DNA of 64,000 nucleotides from Galaxea fascicularis (Eukaryota > Cnidaria > Anthozoa > Scleractinia > Euphylliidae). Under the pieces are notes generated by a model. That model was not told the DNA's origin and made no database searches. It saw only the letters and a program-made list of their open reading frames with translations. The position numbers were made by a program, and so were the translations under genes. Shown here one piece after another: positions 10,701 through 20,500 of the stretch; the first letter of the stretch is position 1, and the number at the start of each line of letters is the position of its first letter. The stretch spans positions 6,769,705 to 6,833,704 of the forward strand of contig OX419338.1 of the NCBI GenBank assembly GCA_948470475.1. Direction: 5' to 3'.

Positions 10701-12850
10701 TGTCTTCGAGAAATGTGTGACCACGCCCACGACAAGAGTTGTCCCTTTTGTGATCGGCTGAAAGACACTTTAAAAGAAATTGAGTTGAATTTGATCGAAG
10801 CGAACCTGGATGAAGAAGACCGGGATGACGTCATGTACTCGTTTCAGCAAGCTTATACAGCGATAGAAGCTTGGAAGGCTCATCAACTGATATCTATTCA
10901 ACAGGATAAGGCCCGCTTAAACATCATAGATACCCTGGCAGAAAGTTCAGTGTTAATCACTCAAGACTGGGCGATGAAATTCTTGCCCCGAAAGTACCGG
11001 GAAACCCAAGCCGACTGGTTTGCTAAGAGAGGAATCTCTTGGCATATCAGTACCGTCGTACGTCGAAAGGGAAACCTGCAACACCAAGCATTTGTCCACA
11101 TTGTGAAGAATTGTAATCAAGACAGTGACGCGGTGGTAAGCGTTTTACGCCACACCTTGCAGCAGCTCAAAATGGACCATCCTGAAACAACAACTGCCTT
11201 TCTCCGCCAGGACAACGCTGGATGTTATCACAGTGTAACCATGTTAGCTGCCTGTGGACTTATGGAGAAAGCAACGGGAATTAAAGTAGAAAGAGTTGAT
11301 TTTAGCGACCTGCAAGGCGGTAAGGGGCCCTGTGACAGAAAGGCGGCCACAATTAAAGCTCACGTTTTAAGGTATCTCAACGAAGGTCACGATGTGGTCA
11401 CTGCAGAAGACTTCCGAGATGCAATGCTCTCTCATGGTGGTGTTAGAGGTGTTCGGGTGGCTTTGATCGACATGTCCATCGTGCGTCCAACGTCTCTGCG
11501 TGGGAAATTAGAGGGAGTTAGCACCCTTAACAACTTCCATCTTGGAGACCGAGAGCTCACAGCGTGGAAAGCATTTGACGTGGGTAAAGGAAAGAAAGTA
11601 TCATGGACACAACTGGAAGGTCAGACATCTTAGAAGCTATAGATAACTAACTCATAATTTGGGCACTAGTTTTGTTATAACGCAGCGTAACTGAATAGAC
11701 ATCAATGCGAACTACAAGAGATAGCTGCAACGCTGTTAATTTTAAAGTAGGTTGAGAACTGTTGTAATTTCAGCATGACCATTCACTAGACTTAAAAAGA
11801 TAAGTACACAATACTTTTGAAGTAACGTTTGTTTTAGCGAGATTGAGCATCCATAATCCGCTTCTGAAGTGTTTTGATAAAAAATTCTGAAGGCCTTTCT
11901 CTTTTAATATTTTTTTCTTTCGTCATTTAGTTGAAATAGGCCCGCTAGAGGAACCAGTTTTCACACATTGTTCATTTTCCCAAGGAGACTTTCAAGATGT
12001 ATCTTCATGTGACAATAATAATAATAATAGAAAGGAAGAGTCGCCGACAAAAGAGGAAAGTGTTGTTTCCGCTGACCACGAAAGCCCGCTCTTTTATTGT
12101 CCAGTGGAGGGATGCGTAAGCACCTTTCAGCGCCACTATAATCTTGAGCGCCACTTGCATTATGAAAAATGCCAGTTTCTCGAGGAGAAACACAGCCTCT
12201 TAGACAAGGCGAAGATGATGTACTTCGAAAAACTCGAAGAAGGTGCCAGTGCACAGCCTTTTGTAGCGGGCTCAGTTGTGGTAGAAAAGAGGGCGGGGCA
12301 TCTGCTATCACCGGGTTGGGCCCTACGTTCAACTAAAAAAAGTTCTAGATTCAATTTCAAGCAGAAGAATTACTTAAACGAAAAGTTTAAGATCGGAGAA
12401 CAAACTGGACATAAAACAGACCCAGAAGACGTGGCTAGAGATATGAGGCACGCCAAAGAAGAAGATGGCAGCCGCATGTTCACACCAGCTGAATTCCTTT
12501 CACCTCAGCAAATTAAATCCTATTTTTCAAGAGCTGCAGCGAAGTTACGTCAGTCCGAAAGTTGCGATGATGCTGATGAGTGCGATGTTCAAGCCGTTGA
12601 AGAGGAAGATGTATACTCTTCTGTGCGCACTCATATAATCCAGGAATGCCAGGTTGTTCATCCAGTCATGTATGACACGTACAATCTGTGTGAAATGTGC
12701 GAACAAAGGAAACTGACCAAGCTCAGCGTGTCAATGTTGCGTTTAATATGCTGTTATTTTGATCTGAAGTGCGAAGGTGTTTCACTGAAACGTAAAGCAC
12801 CTTACGTAAAATTGATTGAGGACCTTGTAAAATCGTGCTCCTGCAACTAA
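7614..12850 (+). CDS. zinc-finger DDE-like transposase gene of the TTAA transposon (six exons)
   Basis: Exons 7614-7797, 8080-8298, 8683-8900, 9283-10271 (or 10293), 10634-11619 and 11931-12850 give about 1,171 residues. Seen in order: a Cys/His module (ICPRHR, then ICKKC) near residues 75-145, a Ser-rich linker, an all-helical block, a CDHAH...CPFC knuckle near 565, and a probable RNase H-like core. The core has Asp in ITQDWAMKF (about 646), Asp in RQDNAGCYH (about 730) and an acidic segment after GPCDRKA (about 770). A C2H2 finger follows (CPVEGC...HLHYEKC, about 920), then a basic helical tail. I know similar proteins only as unnamed cnidarian and fish repeats. The role as transposase is inferred from position between TTAA-flanked inverted repeats. 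The start ATG follows an in-frame stop (TGA, 7608). Confidence 0.75.
8080..8298 (+). CDS. transposase gene exon 2 (CPRHR zinc module)
   Basis: The acceptor is TTTGTTTCAG and the donor CTC|GTAAGT. It encodes MSICPRHRDAFGIRWRSGKR and ends LVPVAS. Cys and His spacing suggests metal binding. Confidence 0.75.
8683..8900 (+). CDS. transposase gene exon 3
   Basis: The acceptor is TTTTAATTTTAG and the donor TCG|GTAATA. It starts ICKKCRLVLASG, which completes the metal-binding module of exon 2, then a Ser/Pro/Lys-rich linker. Confidence 0.75.
9283..10293 (+). CDS. transposase gene exon 4 (helical block)
   Basis: The acceptor is TTTATATTTCAG. The body is open for about 330 codons. The best donor is TACAAG|GTAGAT at 10293 (phase 0), but only the weaker ACA|GTATTT at 10271 (phase 2) joins exon 5 in frame. 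See the finding on this junction. Confidence 0.75.
10634..11619 (+). CDS. transposase gene exon 5 (DDE-like core)
   Basis: The acceptor is TTTCTCGCAG and the donor GAAG|GTCAGA (phase 1). It carries SIPDHCSAYALTD, the CDHAH...CPFC knuckle, ITQDWAMKFLP and RQDNAGCYH. The two Asp are candidate catalytic residues. The third acidic residue is not certain. Confidence 0.8.
11931..12850 (+). CDS. transposase gene exon 6 (C2H2 finger and C-terminus)
   Basis: The acceptor is TCGTCATTTAG. It encodes an acidic linker and the finger CPVEGCVSTFQRHYNLERH. A conserved-looking block GWALRSTKKSSRF and ARDMRHAKEEDGSRMF follows, then a small helical end, KAPYVKLIEDLVKSCSCN, before TAA. Confidence 0.8.
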
Positions 12851-12993
12851 TATTATTATTGAAACTTGGGTGTCTGGACTAATACGGAATCATTCACAGC
12901 TCCTACTCCTTCCACCTACTCACTCAAATTTCCCACTACAGTATTATCCCAGTTTAATTGCATAATAACAGATATTTTGCATGTCGATACAAA

Positions 12994-12999
12994 AATAAA
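12994..12999 (+). promoter_or_regulatory. polyadenylation signal AATAAA
   Basis: It lies 144 bp after the transposase stop codon, inside the transposon. This fits the 3' end of its transcript. Confidence 0.55.
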
Positions 13000-14014
13000 A
13001 TTAATTAATTACAAAAGTACCCTCTTAAATTAGTCCACTAAAACGCAGGATTGTCTCTCGGCTTGTGCGCCTGCGGAGGTAGGGTCGGAGCAGTGAGTAG
13101 GGATACGGAATTGGGATTATGGATGTTTTCACGTCTTTGATTACTCGCCAGAAAAGGTATAGGGGGAACAAAAGTTTCAGCTAATTAAGAATACGACATA
13201 TGCCTGGTATCCTTACCTGTGCAAGTCGTTTAAACCTTAAATTCCGGTTTGAGGTGCATTACCTGCGCCCCTGTGTCACGCAATTGTGACATTCCGTGAA
13301 GTACAAGTACTCGATCGGTAACTCGGCATTGCATAGGATGGAAGCCTGTTTGTTTATATTGAATCAGCTTTAAAATGGGTAGGTGTATAACTAGTTAGTC
13401 TCATATAATGAAAGGAACAATTATTGTTTAATCGTGCGTGAAATATTTTAAGTTCTGGAAAACTATGAAGTTTGAAACGTTTCTCAGTAGGGAGCAATAA
13501 CAAAGAATTTAGATATTGCAAGTCGATCGCAAATGTCACTTGTTAGCAAACGGTTTCCAACAGAATGAACAAGAGAAATCATACAGCTTCTTAAAAAGCA
13601 AACCTTCTTGGCAAATACAAGGCGTTCTGTGCTACAAAGCGCAAAAATATTTTAAATAACGAGAGTATTGTTGTTTTTGCCCTTTGAATGTCGTGACAAA
13701 ATGGCGTGTTTTGACCTCAACGGTCGCTTTTGTTCGGCGCTCAAAACATCTTGCCTTTTGGTTTGCCCAAGAATTTTATTGCATTTATGTGAAGAAGACA
13801 CCTTTCTCTTTCTATTGGTAGGAAAGCTATGGTCCAAAGCTGTATACCAAGGAGTGATTTTCGAGTCTGAAGTTTTGCTATTTTTTGTCCGTGAAAAATG
13901 GGCAAAATAAGTAAAATAATTAAAAATCTAAAAAATATTTAATTTGCCGTCGAATAGGAAAATTTTAGATCAAAACAATTGTTTAAGTTGAGCTCTTTTT
14001 GGTACGATTCCCAG
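13000..14014. other. 3' region of the TTAA transposon, no gene seen
   Basis: AT-rich sequence between the transposase 3' end and the right terminal repeat. The short open frames here have no recognisable product. Confidence 0.5.
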
Positions 14015-14260
14015 AAGCAGAATTTGTTTCCTCTTTAATTTTTAAACGATTTTTAAGTAATATATGGTCATTAGCCCCTGAGAACTGCCGTGTGAGCTTC
14101 CGAACCGACTCGGTCGCGGCACGCGTAAAAGAAAAATCTAATCGAACTAAAAGTTATTTTTCTAGAAATAGTTCACCTAGGGCTATATTCTGACAAAGTT
14201 TGGGGATTTTCGATTTTTTCATTTTGCACGCCCCCAGGCGATATTTACGGACGGCCGCTC
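14015..14260 (-). repeat. right terminal inverted repeat of the 9.6 kb transposon
   Basis: It is the reverse complement of 4648-4895, ending CGGCCGCTC just before TTAA. Confidence 0.85.
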
Positions 14261-14264
14261 TTAA

Positions 14265-15000
14265 TTATCTATTTATTCATACAGGCGTCACGGCTGTACG
14301 AGTTGGAACGTGACCTTTCATCTTACGCGGTGTCAGGTTGCACGATAACCGTTGAGAAATTGAGCGCTTTATAAGACGTTGTATGGAGAAAAAAAGATCG
14401 TTGATTTACAACGCATAAGACTTTGAAATATCCACGTATTTTAAGTAAGATGATTAAAACAAACTTACCTCTTGTGTTTCCGTTGTGCTTTTTCGTTATT
14501 TTCGCTGTTTTGAGCTTTTTATGCCACCACAGTTCTTCCCTTCATAAGACGGAGTCAAGGCTGCACACTCGGGTTTCGACCGTTGTCGACTCGGAGGCGG
14601 TTTGCGTCCAGAAAATCCATCCGATCGCAAATTTTTTCGCCCACAGTTAAGGCTCTATGATCCTTGCACCCGCACAAATGTCTCTTCTTCAAAAATCCTC
14701 GCGCATTGCGTTGAAATTCCACGATCGCTTCTTACTGCGGCACCTAACCTGCGGACGAGGCGAGAGGAAAAAAAAACACCTGATATATTTATTTAACATG
14801 CCGCCAGCCGCCCTCTAATTTAAATAAACAAACGTCAGCTCTACCTGTCAAGTTAATTGGCCATGCAATTTCCCGCCACAAAAACGCGGGTTGAGAACTA
14901 CGTGTATGGGCAAATGATCTTTCCAAAAACAGTCCATATGGAAGCGCGCTTATATGCGAGCTTGCACACGAAAGGGTTAAGACTGCTATGATTACTCCAC
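14265..15000. other. host-side flank, possibly remains of an older palindromic element
   Basis: No gene is seen. Patches such as AAGGCTGCACACTCG near 14560 resemble the arm of the palindromic element at 36.1-37.5 kb (AAGGCTACACACTCG). The left flank of the transposon (4605-4623) carries that element's terminus. The 9.6 kb transposon may therefore have inserted into a diverged relative; this is tentative. Confidence 0.3.
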
Positions 15001-16470
15001 TCAAACCTTAGTACTGATGACTTTAAAAACTTTCGTCCTGTTTCAAATTTGCCCTTTATTTCTGAGTTAATTGAAAAAGTGGTGGCCGCACAACTTGTTA
15101 ATTACATTACATTAATGATAATAATCTTGGGGAATCCTTGCAATCAGCCTATAAGCGCCACCATAGCACGGAATCCGCACTTCTGAAAGTTCACAACGAC
15201 ATATTAAAGGCCGTCGACAACCGTCAGACTGTTGTCCTGATACTGCTTGACCTATCTGCGGCTTTTGATACGGTTGATCATGGTATTCTGATTCATCGAC
15301 TCCAATCTAGGTTTGGCATCAAAGGAAAGGCTCTACAATGGTTTCGATCCTATCTTGAAAATCGATAGCAATATGTATGCATCAATGGTTCTAATTCCTT
15401 GTCCACTGACGTCGTTTTTGGTGTTCCACAGGGATCTGTTTTGGGACCCCTCCTTTACCTGCTATACACTTCCCCGTTGGGTGACATAATACGTCGACAT
15501 GGAATGGAGTTTCATTTCTATGCTAATGATTCCCAGATTTATTTTTCTTTCGATTATTCTTCTTGCTGTTTGTCGGTGGTCTCTCGCATTCGAGCCTGTC
15601 TATCGGATATTTCATCCTCGATGTCGTTAAATAAATTGAAGTTAAATGGTGATAAAACTGAACTTTTGATCATTGGATCTCCGTTTAGACCTACCTGCAG
15701 TTACCACCGGTTGTTCTTGATCGGGGCATGATGACGGCTCAGTGATTCTTCCATCTAAGTATGCCAGGAACATTGGTGTCACGTTCGACAGTGTTTTGAA
15801 CTTTGAGCGCCATATTACTGATATTAGCAAGTCCTGTTATTTTAATATTCGTAACATTTATCGTATTAGGAAATTTTTATCTACTGAGCATACTAAGATT
15901 TTAGTTAATGCCTTTGTTACCTCAAGACTTGACAATTGTAATTCACTGTTATATGGTCTTCCTCACCGCGGCCTTTTACCAAAAATTACAACTTGTACAG
16001 AATTGCGCAGCACGCTTAATTTAGGTGGCTACAAGTATGACCATATCACGCCATTAATCAGGGAGCTTCATTGGCTGCCTGTTGAACATCGTATTGCTTT
16101 TAAATTACTGCTCTTAACTTTTAACGCTCTTAATGGCTTAGCCCCTTGTTACATTAGTAAAATTTTGCACCTATAAACCCCCAATAGGTTATTAAGGTCT
16201 TCATCTAAACTTCAGCTTCAAGTTCCTCCATCGAATCTGAAAACTTATGGAGACCGTGCATTTTCTGTATGTGCCCCAAAGTTATGGAACTGTCTCCCTG
16301 ACTTTATTAGGCGTAGCCCCAGTGTCAGTACCTTTAAGTCATCCTTTTTAAACGTTATTTTATTTCTTGGGTAATGTAAGTTCAGTCCGCTATTTTTCTA
16401 TTTTTCTTTTATTGTGAAGCGCTTTAGAACTTTTGTATAAAGCGCTATATAAATAATGTTATTATTATTA
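15001..16470 (+). mobile_element. decayed CR1/L2-like LINE, reverse-transcriptase part
   Basis: RT motifs in order: FKNFRPVSNLPFISELIEKV, then [45 protein letters not shown] and [12 protein letters not shown]. The catalytic YADD-type box reads YAND here. Stops and frameshifts occur near 15118, 15366, 15730 and 16005. The 3' end is AAAGCGCTATATAAATAATG followed by (TTA)n, a usual CR1/L2-type tail. It is 5'-truncated and inactive. Confidence 0.85.
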
Positions 16471-16510
16471 TTATTAACTGGAGTATCGCACTCGACTTTG
16501 GCTTACATGA

Positions 16511-16588
16511 TTGGGTGGACGTACGGACGGACGCACGGTCGGACGGTCGGACGGTCGGACGGTCGGTCGGTCGGTCGGTCGGTCGTAC
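16511..16588. repeat. GGAC/GGTC minisatellite
   Basis: A tandem run of GGACGGTC-type units that becomes pure GGTC repeats. A CG-rich palindrome (GCGCGCGCGCCGAAGGCGCG) follows at about 16655-16680. Frames read through it are low-complexity artefacts. Confidence 0.8.
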
Positions 16589-17133
16589 GATGACGTCATA
16601 ACCAAAATGTCTCGGATGGATGGGTTACCATATTTTCTTAGCAATGGTGCTCCGAGCGCGCGCGCCGAAGGCGCGCGCGGAGCTCCGCTATAACTACTGA
16701 AATATACATTGAAATTCCCAGAACGTTTATTTTCTTGGAAAATTTGGGTTTTATCGTTTGATGCAAATGAAACCAATCTTTCGCAACAGGGACTGAAGCG
16801 CAAGAGAATATTGAATATCCCCGACAAAGATCATATTTACTCTACATTTGTCATTTCAAATGTTAGCTTTGAACGCATTTGTCTGGATTTAAGCGGGGCA
16901 AAACATGATATTTGACTCATGTTTACACCACATTTGTATACATTTGTCCCTGAAAGTAAAAGCATAATTATGCTATTTATCTTCTAGACAAAGATCATAT
17001 TTGTCTCCTGGTTAAATACAGACAAATGTTACAAATATCACATTTGATCCACATTTAGAGCACATTTGTCTCGTGTCAAATCTATTTTTTTTCGCCCAGA
17101 GACTGGTCTCGTGACGAAAAGCTGCGTGCAATA

Positions 17134-17304
17134 CACCATTTTACTAATAATCAGTTCCAGGTGAATTGTGGGTAGATCCAGTCCTTTGTGGGGGCAAACG
17201 GCGATTTAAAGACGTAATTTGAAATTGTAATTTTGAACGTTTGCCCCCTTAAAGGAGTGGATCTACCCACAATTCACCCGGAACTGATTATTAGTAAAAT
17301 GGTG
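17134..17304. repeat. 171-bp MITE with TA target duplication
   Basis: The inverted ends CACCATTTTACTAATAATCA pair over about 48 bp. TA flanks both sides (17132-17133 and 17305-17306), as for Tc1/mariner-type MITEs. Confidence 0.8.
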
Positions 17305-17440
17305 TATTTTATAAACACATTGACAAACACATCTCACCGCAAATAACCTGATTATCGAACACAAGATCTAGACGTCATCTACGTTTGATGCGTTCACTGA
17401 AATTCATGTCGGTTTTCTTCCTTAGATTTCCAAGAAAAGG

Positions 17441-17579
17441 ATGAAATCGGTTAGATTTGTTTTGGTGGCAGTAGCTCTTGAAATGCTGCATTTTGGGGCT
17501 ACTAAAACTATGGAAAGGAGTCCAAGACAAAGCAGCCAAAACAGTGAGCAGAAATTCGCTCTTGCCAATTCTGCAACTG
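17441..17579 (+). CDS. discoidin gene exon 1, signal peptide
   Basis: The ATG is followed by a hydrophobic stretch (VRFVLVAVALEML) and a polar Ser/Gln-rich linker. The donor is ACTG|GTAAGT, phase 1. TTCCTTAG just upstream may be the acceptor of a 5' UTR intron. Confidence 0.75.
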
Positions 17580-20500
17580 GTAAGTAAGGCAGAAAAACTC
17601 TCTAATCATGTCTAGTGCTGAAAATAGCGTTTGGGACCCTCCAAATTTAAACATTTTCTAGGAAAGTATTATTTTTGGTTCTTTGCTTTGCCTAAACTAT
17701 CCTTTACAAGTAGACTGGTTCTTTGTTCAGTCACAACCCCCCCCCCTTACATTAGACCATAGGCACTTCTAATCGTTTTTTGGCCCTGCCCCCCAAATAA
17801 TGGTGGCCGGCCGAGCCATTATTAAGCCCATTGCTACCATCACATTTTTGTGATACCAATGTGTTTTCTCCGTTAGACTGTAACTCCCCACTAGGAATGG
17901 AGAGCAAGGATATACCAGATGCTTACATCACTGCTTCCTCTGAGGTAACATATCATCGCAATGGACATATATGTCCAGACATGTAATCAATAGTCTCCAT
18001 TTGGTGCGAAAATATGCTCGGCTATTTGTCCGTGGACATTTTCATGTTCCAAGAAGCGAACAGTTTTCCAAGAGCAAAACTTGAGGAAAACTGTAAGCCA
18101 TATAGAGGCTATTGTGTTTATTATGCTTCCAATATTTTTCTCAACATGCATCTGGGGAATATCAATGGATATTCCTCCGTTTTAGCTGGGGCATATTCAG
18201 TCACGTGATGCGTTTAGACCAATCCCACGCGAGTAAAGATATTTCATGGATATTTTAAGTCAAGACGTCGGGGTACAATTTATTGCAAGCATTGCAAAGC
18301 GGTATTAGTGTCAGTTAACTAAGCCCCAACCTTCACTTCCGCCCCGTCCCTTCGTACGGTTTTAGGGTAAACGTAATGATAACGTCATCATGAAAACGTT
18401 CCCTGAGGGCTCGAAGGGCGGACAGACGAGGTCTGAATATATTAAACCAAGAGAGTTTTCCGTTTTTCGAAGAACGCAACTGCTTGTAGGACGTAACCGT
18501 AACTGCTTAGTACAGTGTCTCGATAAAACAAAACTATGTACGAACTTTCTTTTGACTCCGGCCCTATCAGGGATGTTGGAACATTTTCGTTTCGTTTGGA
18601 AAGATGGTACTTTACAGCACCGTATTAATAAATAGTGACCATTGAATACTCAAAACGGATTACGAAAAATCAACCGTACTACTTGATCAATATTAAATTA
18701 GAAAATCAGATAGATTAGAATCAACCACAAAGATACCCAGAAAAAATTGTCAAGTGTTATATATGCAGGGATTCGAACCCTCAGCCCTCCGTAACAACTG
18801 CCCTAACCACTGAGCTACTGGAGGCGATATGCTTAGTAAGGGTTATCTAACTTGTGGCTTATGATACACGAACTGCATCGCGCAGTCACGCAGTCATATC
18901 GTATAATTCGTAAATGGATCAGTTGCATCACGCAGTCTCAATAATGATCGGTAATATAACTGATAATATGATTGATGAAGCAGTATTGTGGATGGATGGA
19001 TGCATTGCTCTATTATCAGTTATAATCCACAAGATAGATAGAGTTTCCAGCAGTTCATTGGTTAGAGCATCCGCACTGGTTCTTCACACAAAATTAACAC
19101 CTGCTAATTAAAAGTAATCCCTCAATGGGAAAGGTTAATTGACACTTTATCGCGCGTTTTGTGATAGCTTGTACAGTTAAACCCCTATCAAGTGGCCAGC
19201 CTCAGAGTAATGGAAAGTGGCCGCTTAATGGGGGCTGGCCGCTTAACAGAGGTAAAAAAACAATAGAAGAACCATCATCGGGACTTGGACTAAAGGCTGC
19301 CTATTAGGGGGTGGCCGTTAAAGAGAGGTTCGATTGTAATCTTTATCACTTTTTGTGAAGTGGAACAGTAACCATGGACCAGCTAATGCAAGGCTCAACA
19401 AACCTGCCGGTGGAGGAAAGACGGGTGCCTGGTCTGCCAGGACAAATGACGTGCATCAATGGATCCAAGTTCTTTTCCCTGAAGTCACCAAAGTAACTAG
19501 CGTGGCAATCCAGGGGAGATCCGACACGTCCCAATGGGTTACAAAGTTTAAAGTGGCCTTCAGCCTTGATGGAGCACATTTTTCCACACAAGACATAGTA
19601 CGTTAAATGTTTATACTGTCACTACGATCAAATTTTCACACCTTGTGCTGGGTACTTGAACCCTCTATTTTGTTCTGTACGTAGTTCATGCATCTTTAAT
19701 GTTAACGGTTTCCCGAGTCAGAATAATCAGATCTATTTGTCTCTTGGCAAATTGGCATTTACTGATAAACCCGATAGTGCTATCCCAAGAGGAAGTGGTT
19801 TACATCGTACAGCCTATGTGTCAACTCAAACAAAATCAGACTGAGAGAGTCAGTGATCTGAGGTAGCCATTCACTTAAGTTTGTTCACTATCCTAGGAAT
19901 ACATTGGTAACAGTGACCGCGATAGTGTTGTTGTGCAAACATTAAAAGTGCCTCTAATGGGACGAGCATTCCGCATAATTCCAGTACAATGGTATGAACA
20001 TATCTCACTACGAATGGAGCTGTATGGTTGTCATCCGCCATCAGGTAATCTAACTGTTAGGGGAACTTTCGCAAAAAAGGATCGCACGTTCTTCTTTAAA
20101 AACGTTCAACAAAGATTTTCTCAAAGAGTGTAACTGGCTCAAATTTCTGATTGTTGGTAAAGACGGCCGGACAGTTGATATTTATGGCGGTGATAACGAC
20201 AAATGTCAGGGCAAAGACAACTTCCTTGAGGGTTATGATAATGATGATGCACATAATATTGAATATTATAATAACATGCATTTGCACTCTTATGCATATC
20301 TTGACCTCAATGATCAGTGGAGAGCATGCACCTTTTTCAGTCCTACATTAAACGTTCCGATGGTTATTTAAAAATCGGAATTTAGGTCCCGGCCCTTATT
20401 GAAGCCGGCGATTGTGCCTTAAAGAAATAATAAATAAATACTTAATTGACCACTCCCCTAGAGGGGCTTTAAAGGGACAATGAAACAAATAATATGAATG

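Larger units (their letters stand above)
4648..14260 (+). mobile_element. 9.6 kb TTAA-flanked DNA transposon with its own multi-exon transposase gene
   Basis: Both ends start GAGCGGCCGTCCGTAAATAT reading inward. They are flanked by TTAA at 4644-4647 and 14261-14264. The inverted terminal repeats are about 245 bp long and about 90% identical by eye. Between them lie a nested palindromic element (4914-6468) and, on the + strand, a six-exon gene for a zinc-finger DDE-like protein with a polyadenylation signal. TTAA duplication is known for piggyBac and Kolobok. The protein shows none of the piggyBac features I know, so a Kolobok-like or separate TTAA-specific lineage is the inference. Near-intact ends and largely open exons suggest a fairly young copy. 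Confidence 0.8.

Noticed and set aside
16474..16827. 117-codon ORF with repeated RPTVRPSDRP
   Set aside because: It is a translation of the GGAC/GGTC minisatellite.
18766..18825. tRNA gene on the minus strand
   Set aside because: A and B boxes are present, but stems do not pair fully and a SINE-like body follows. The same applies to 20640, 40690 and 50350.
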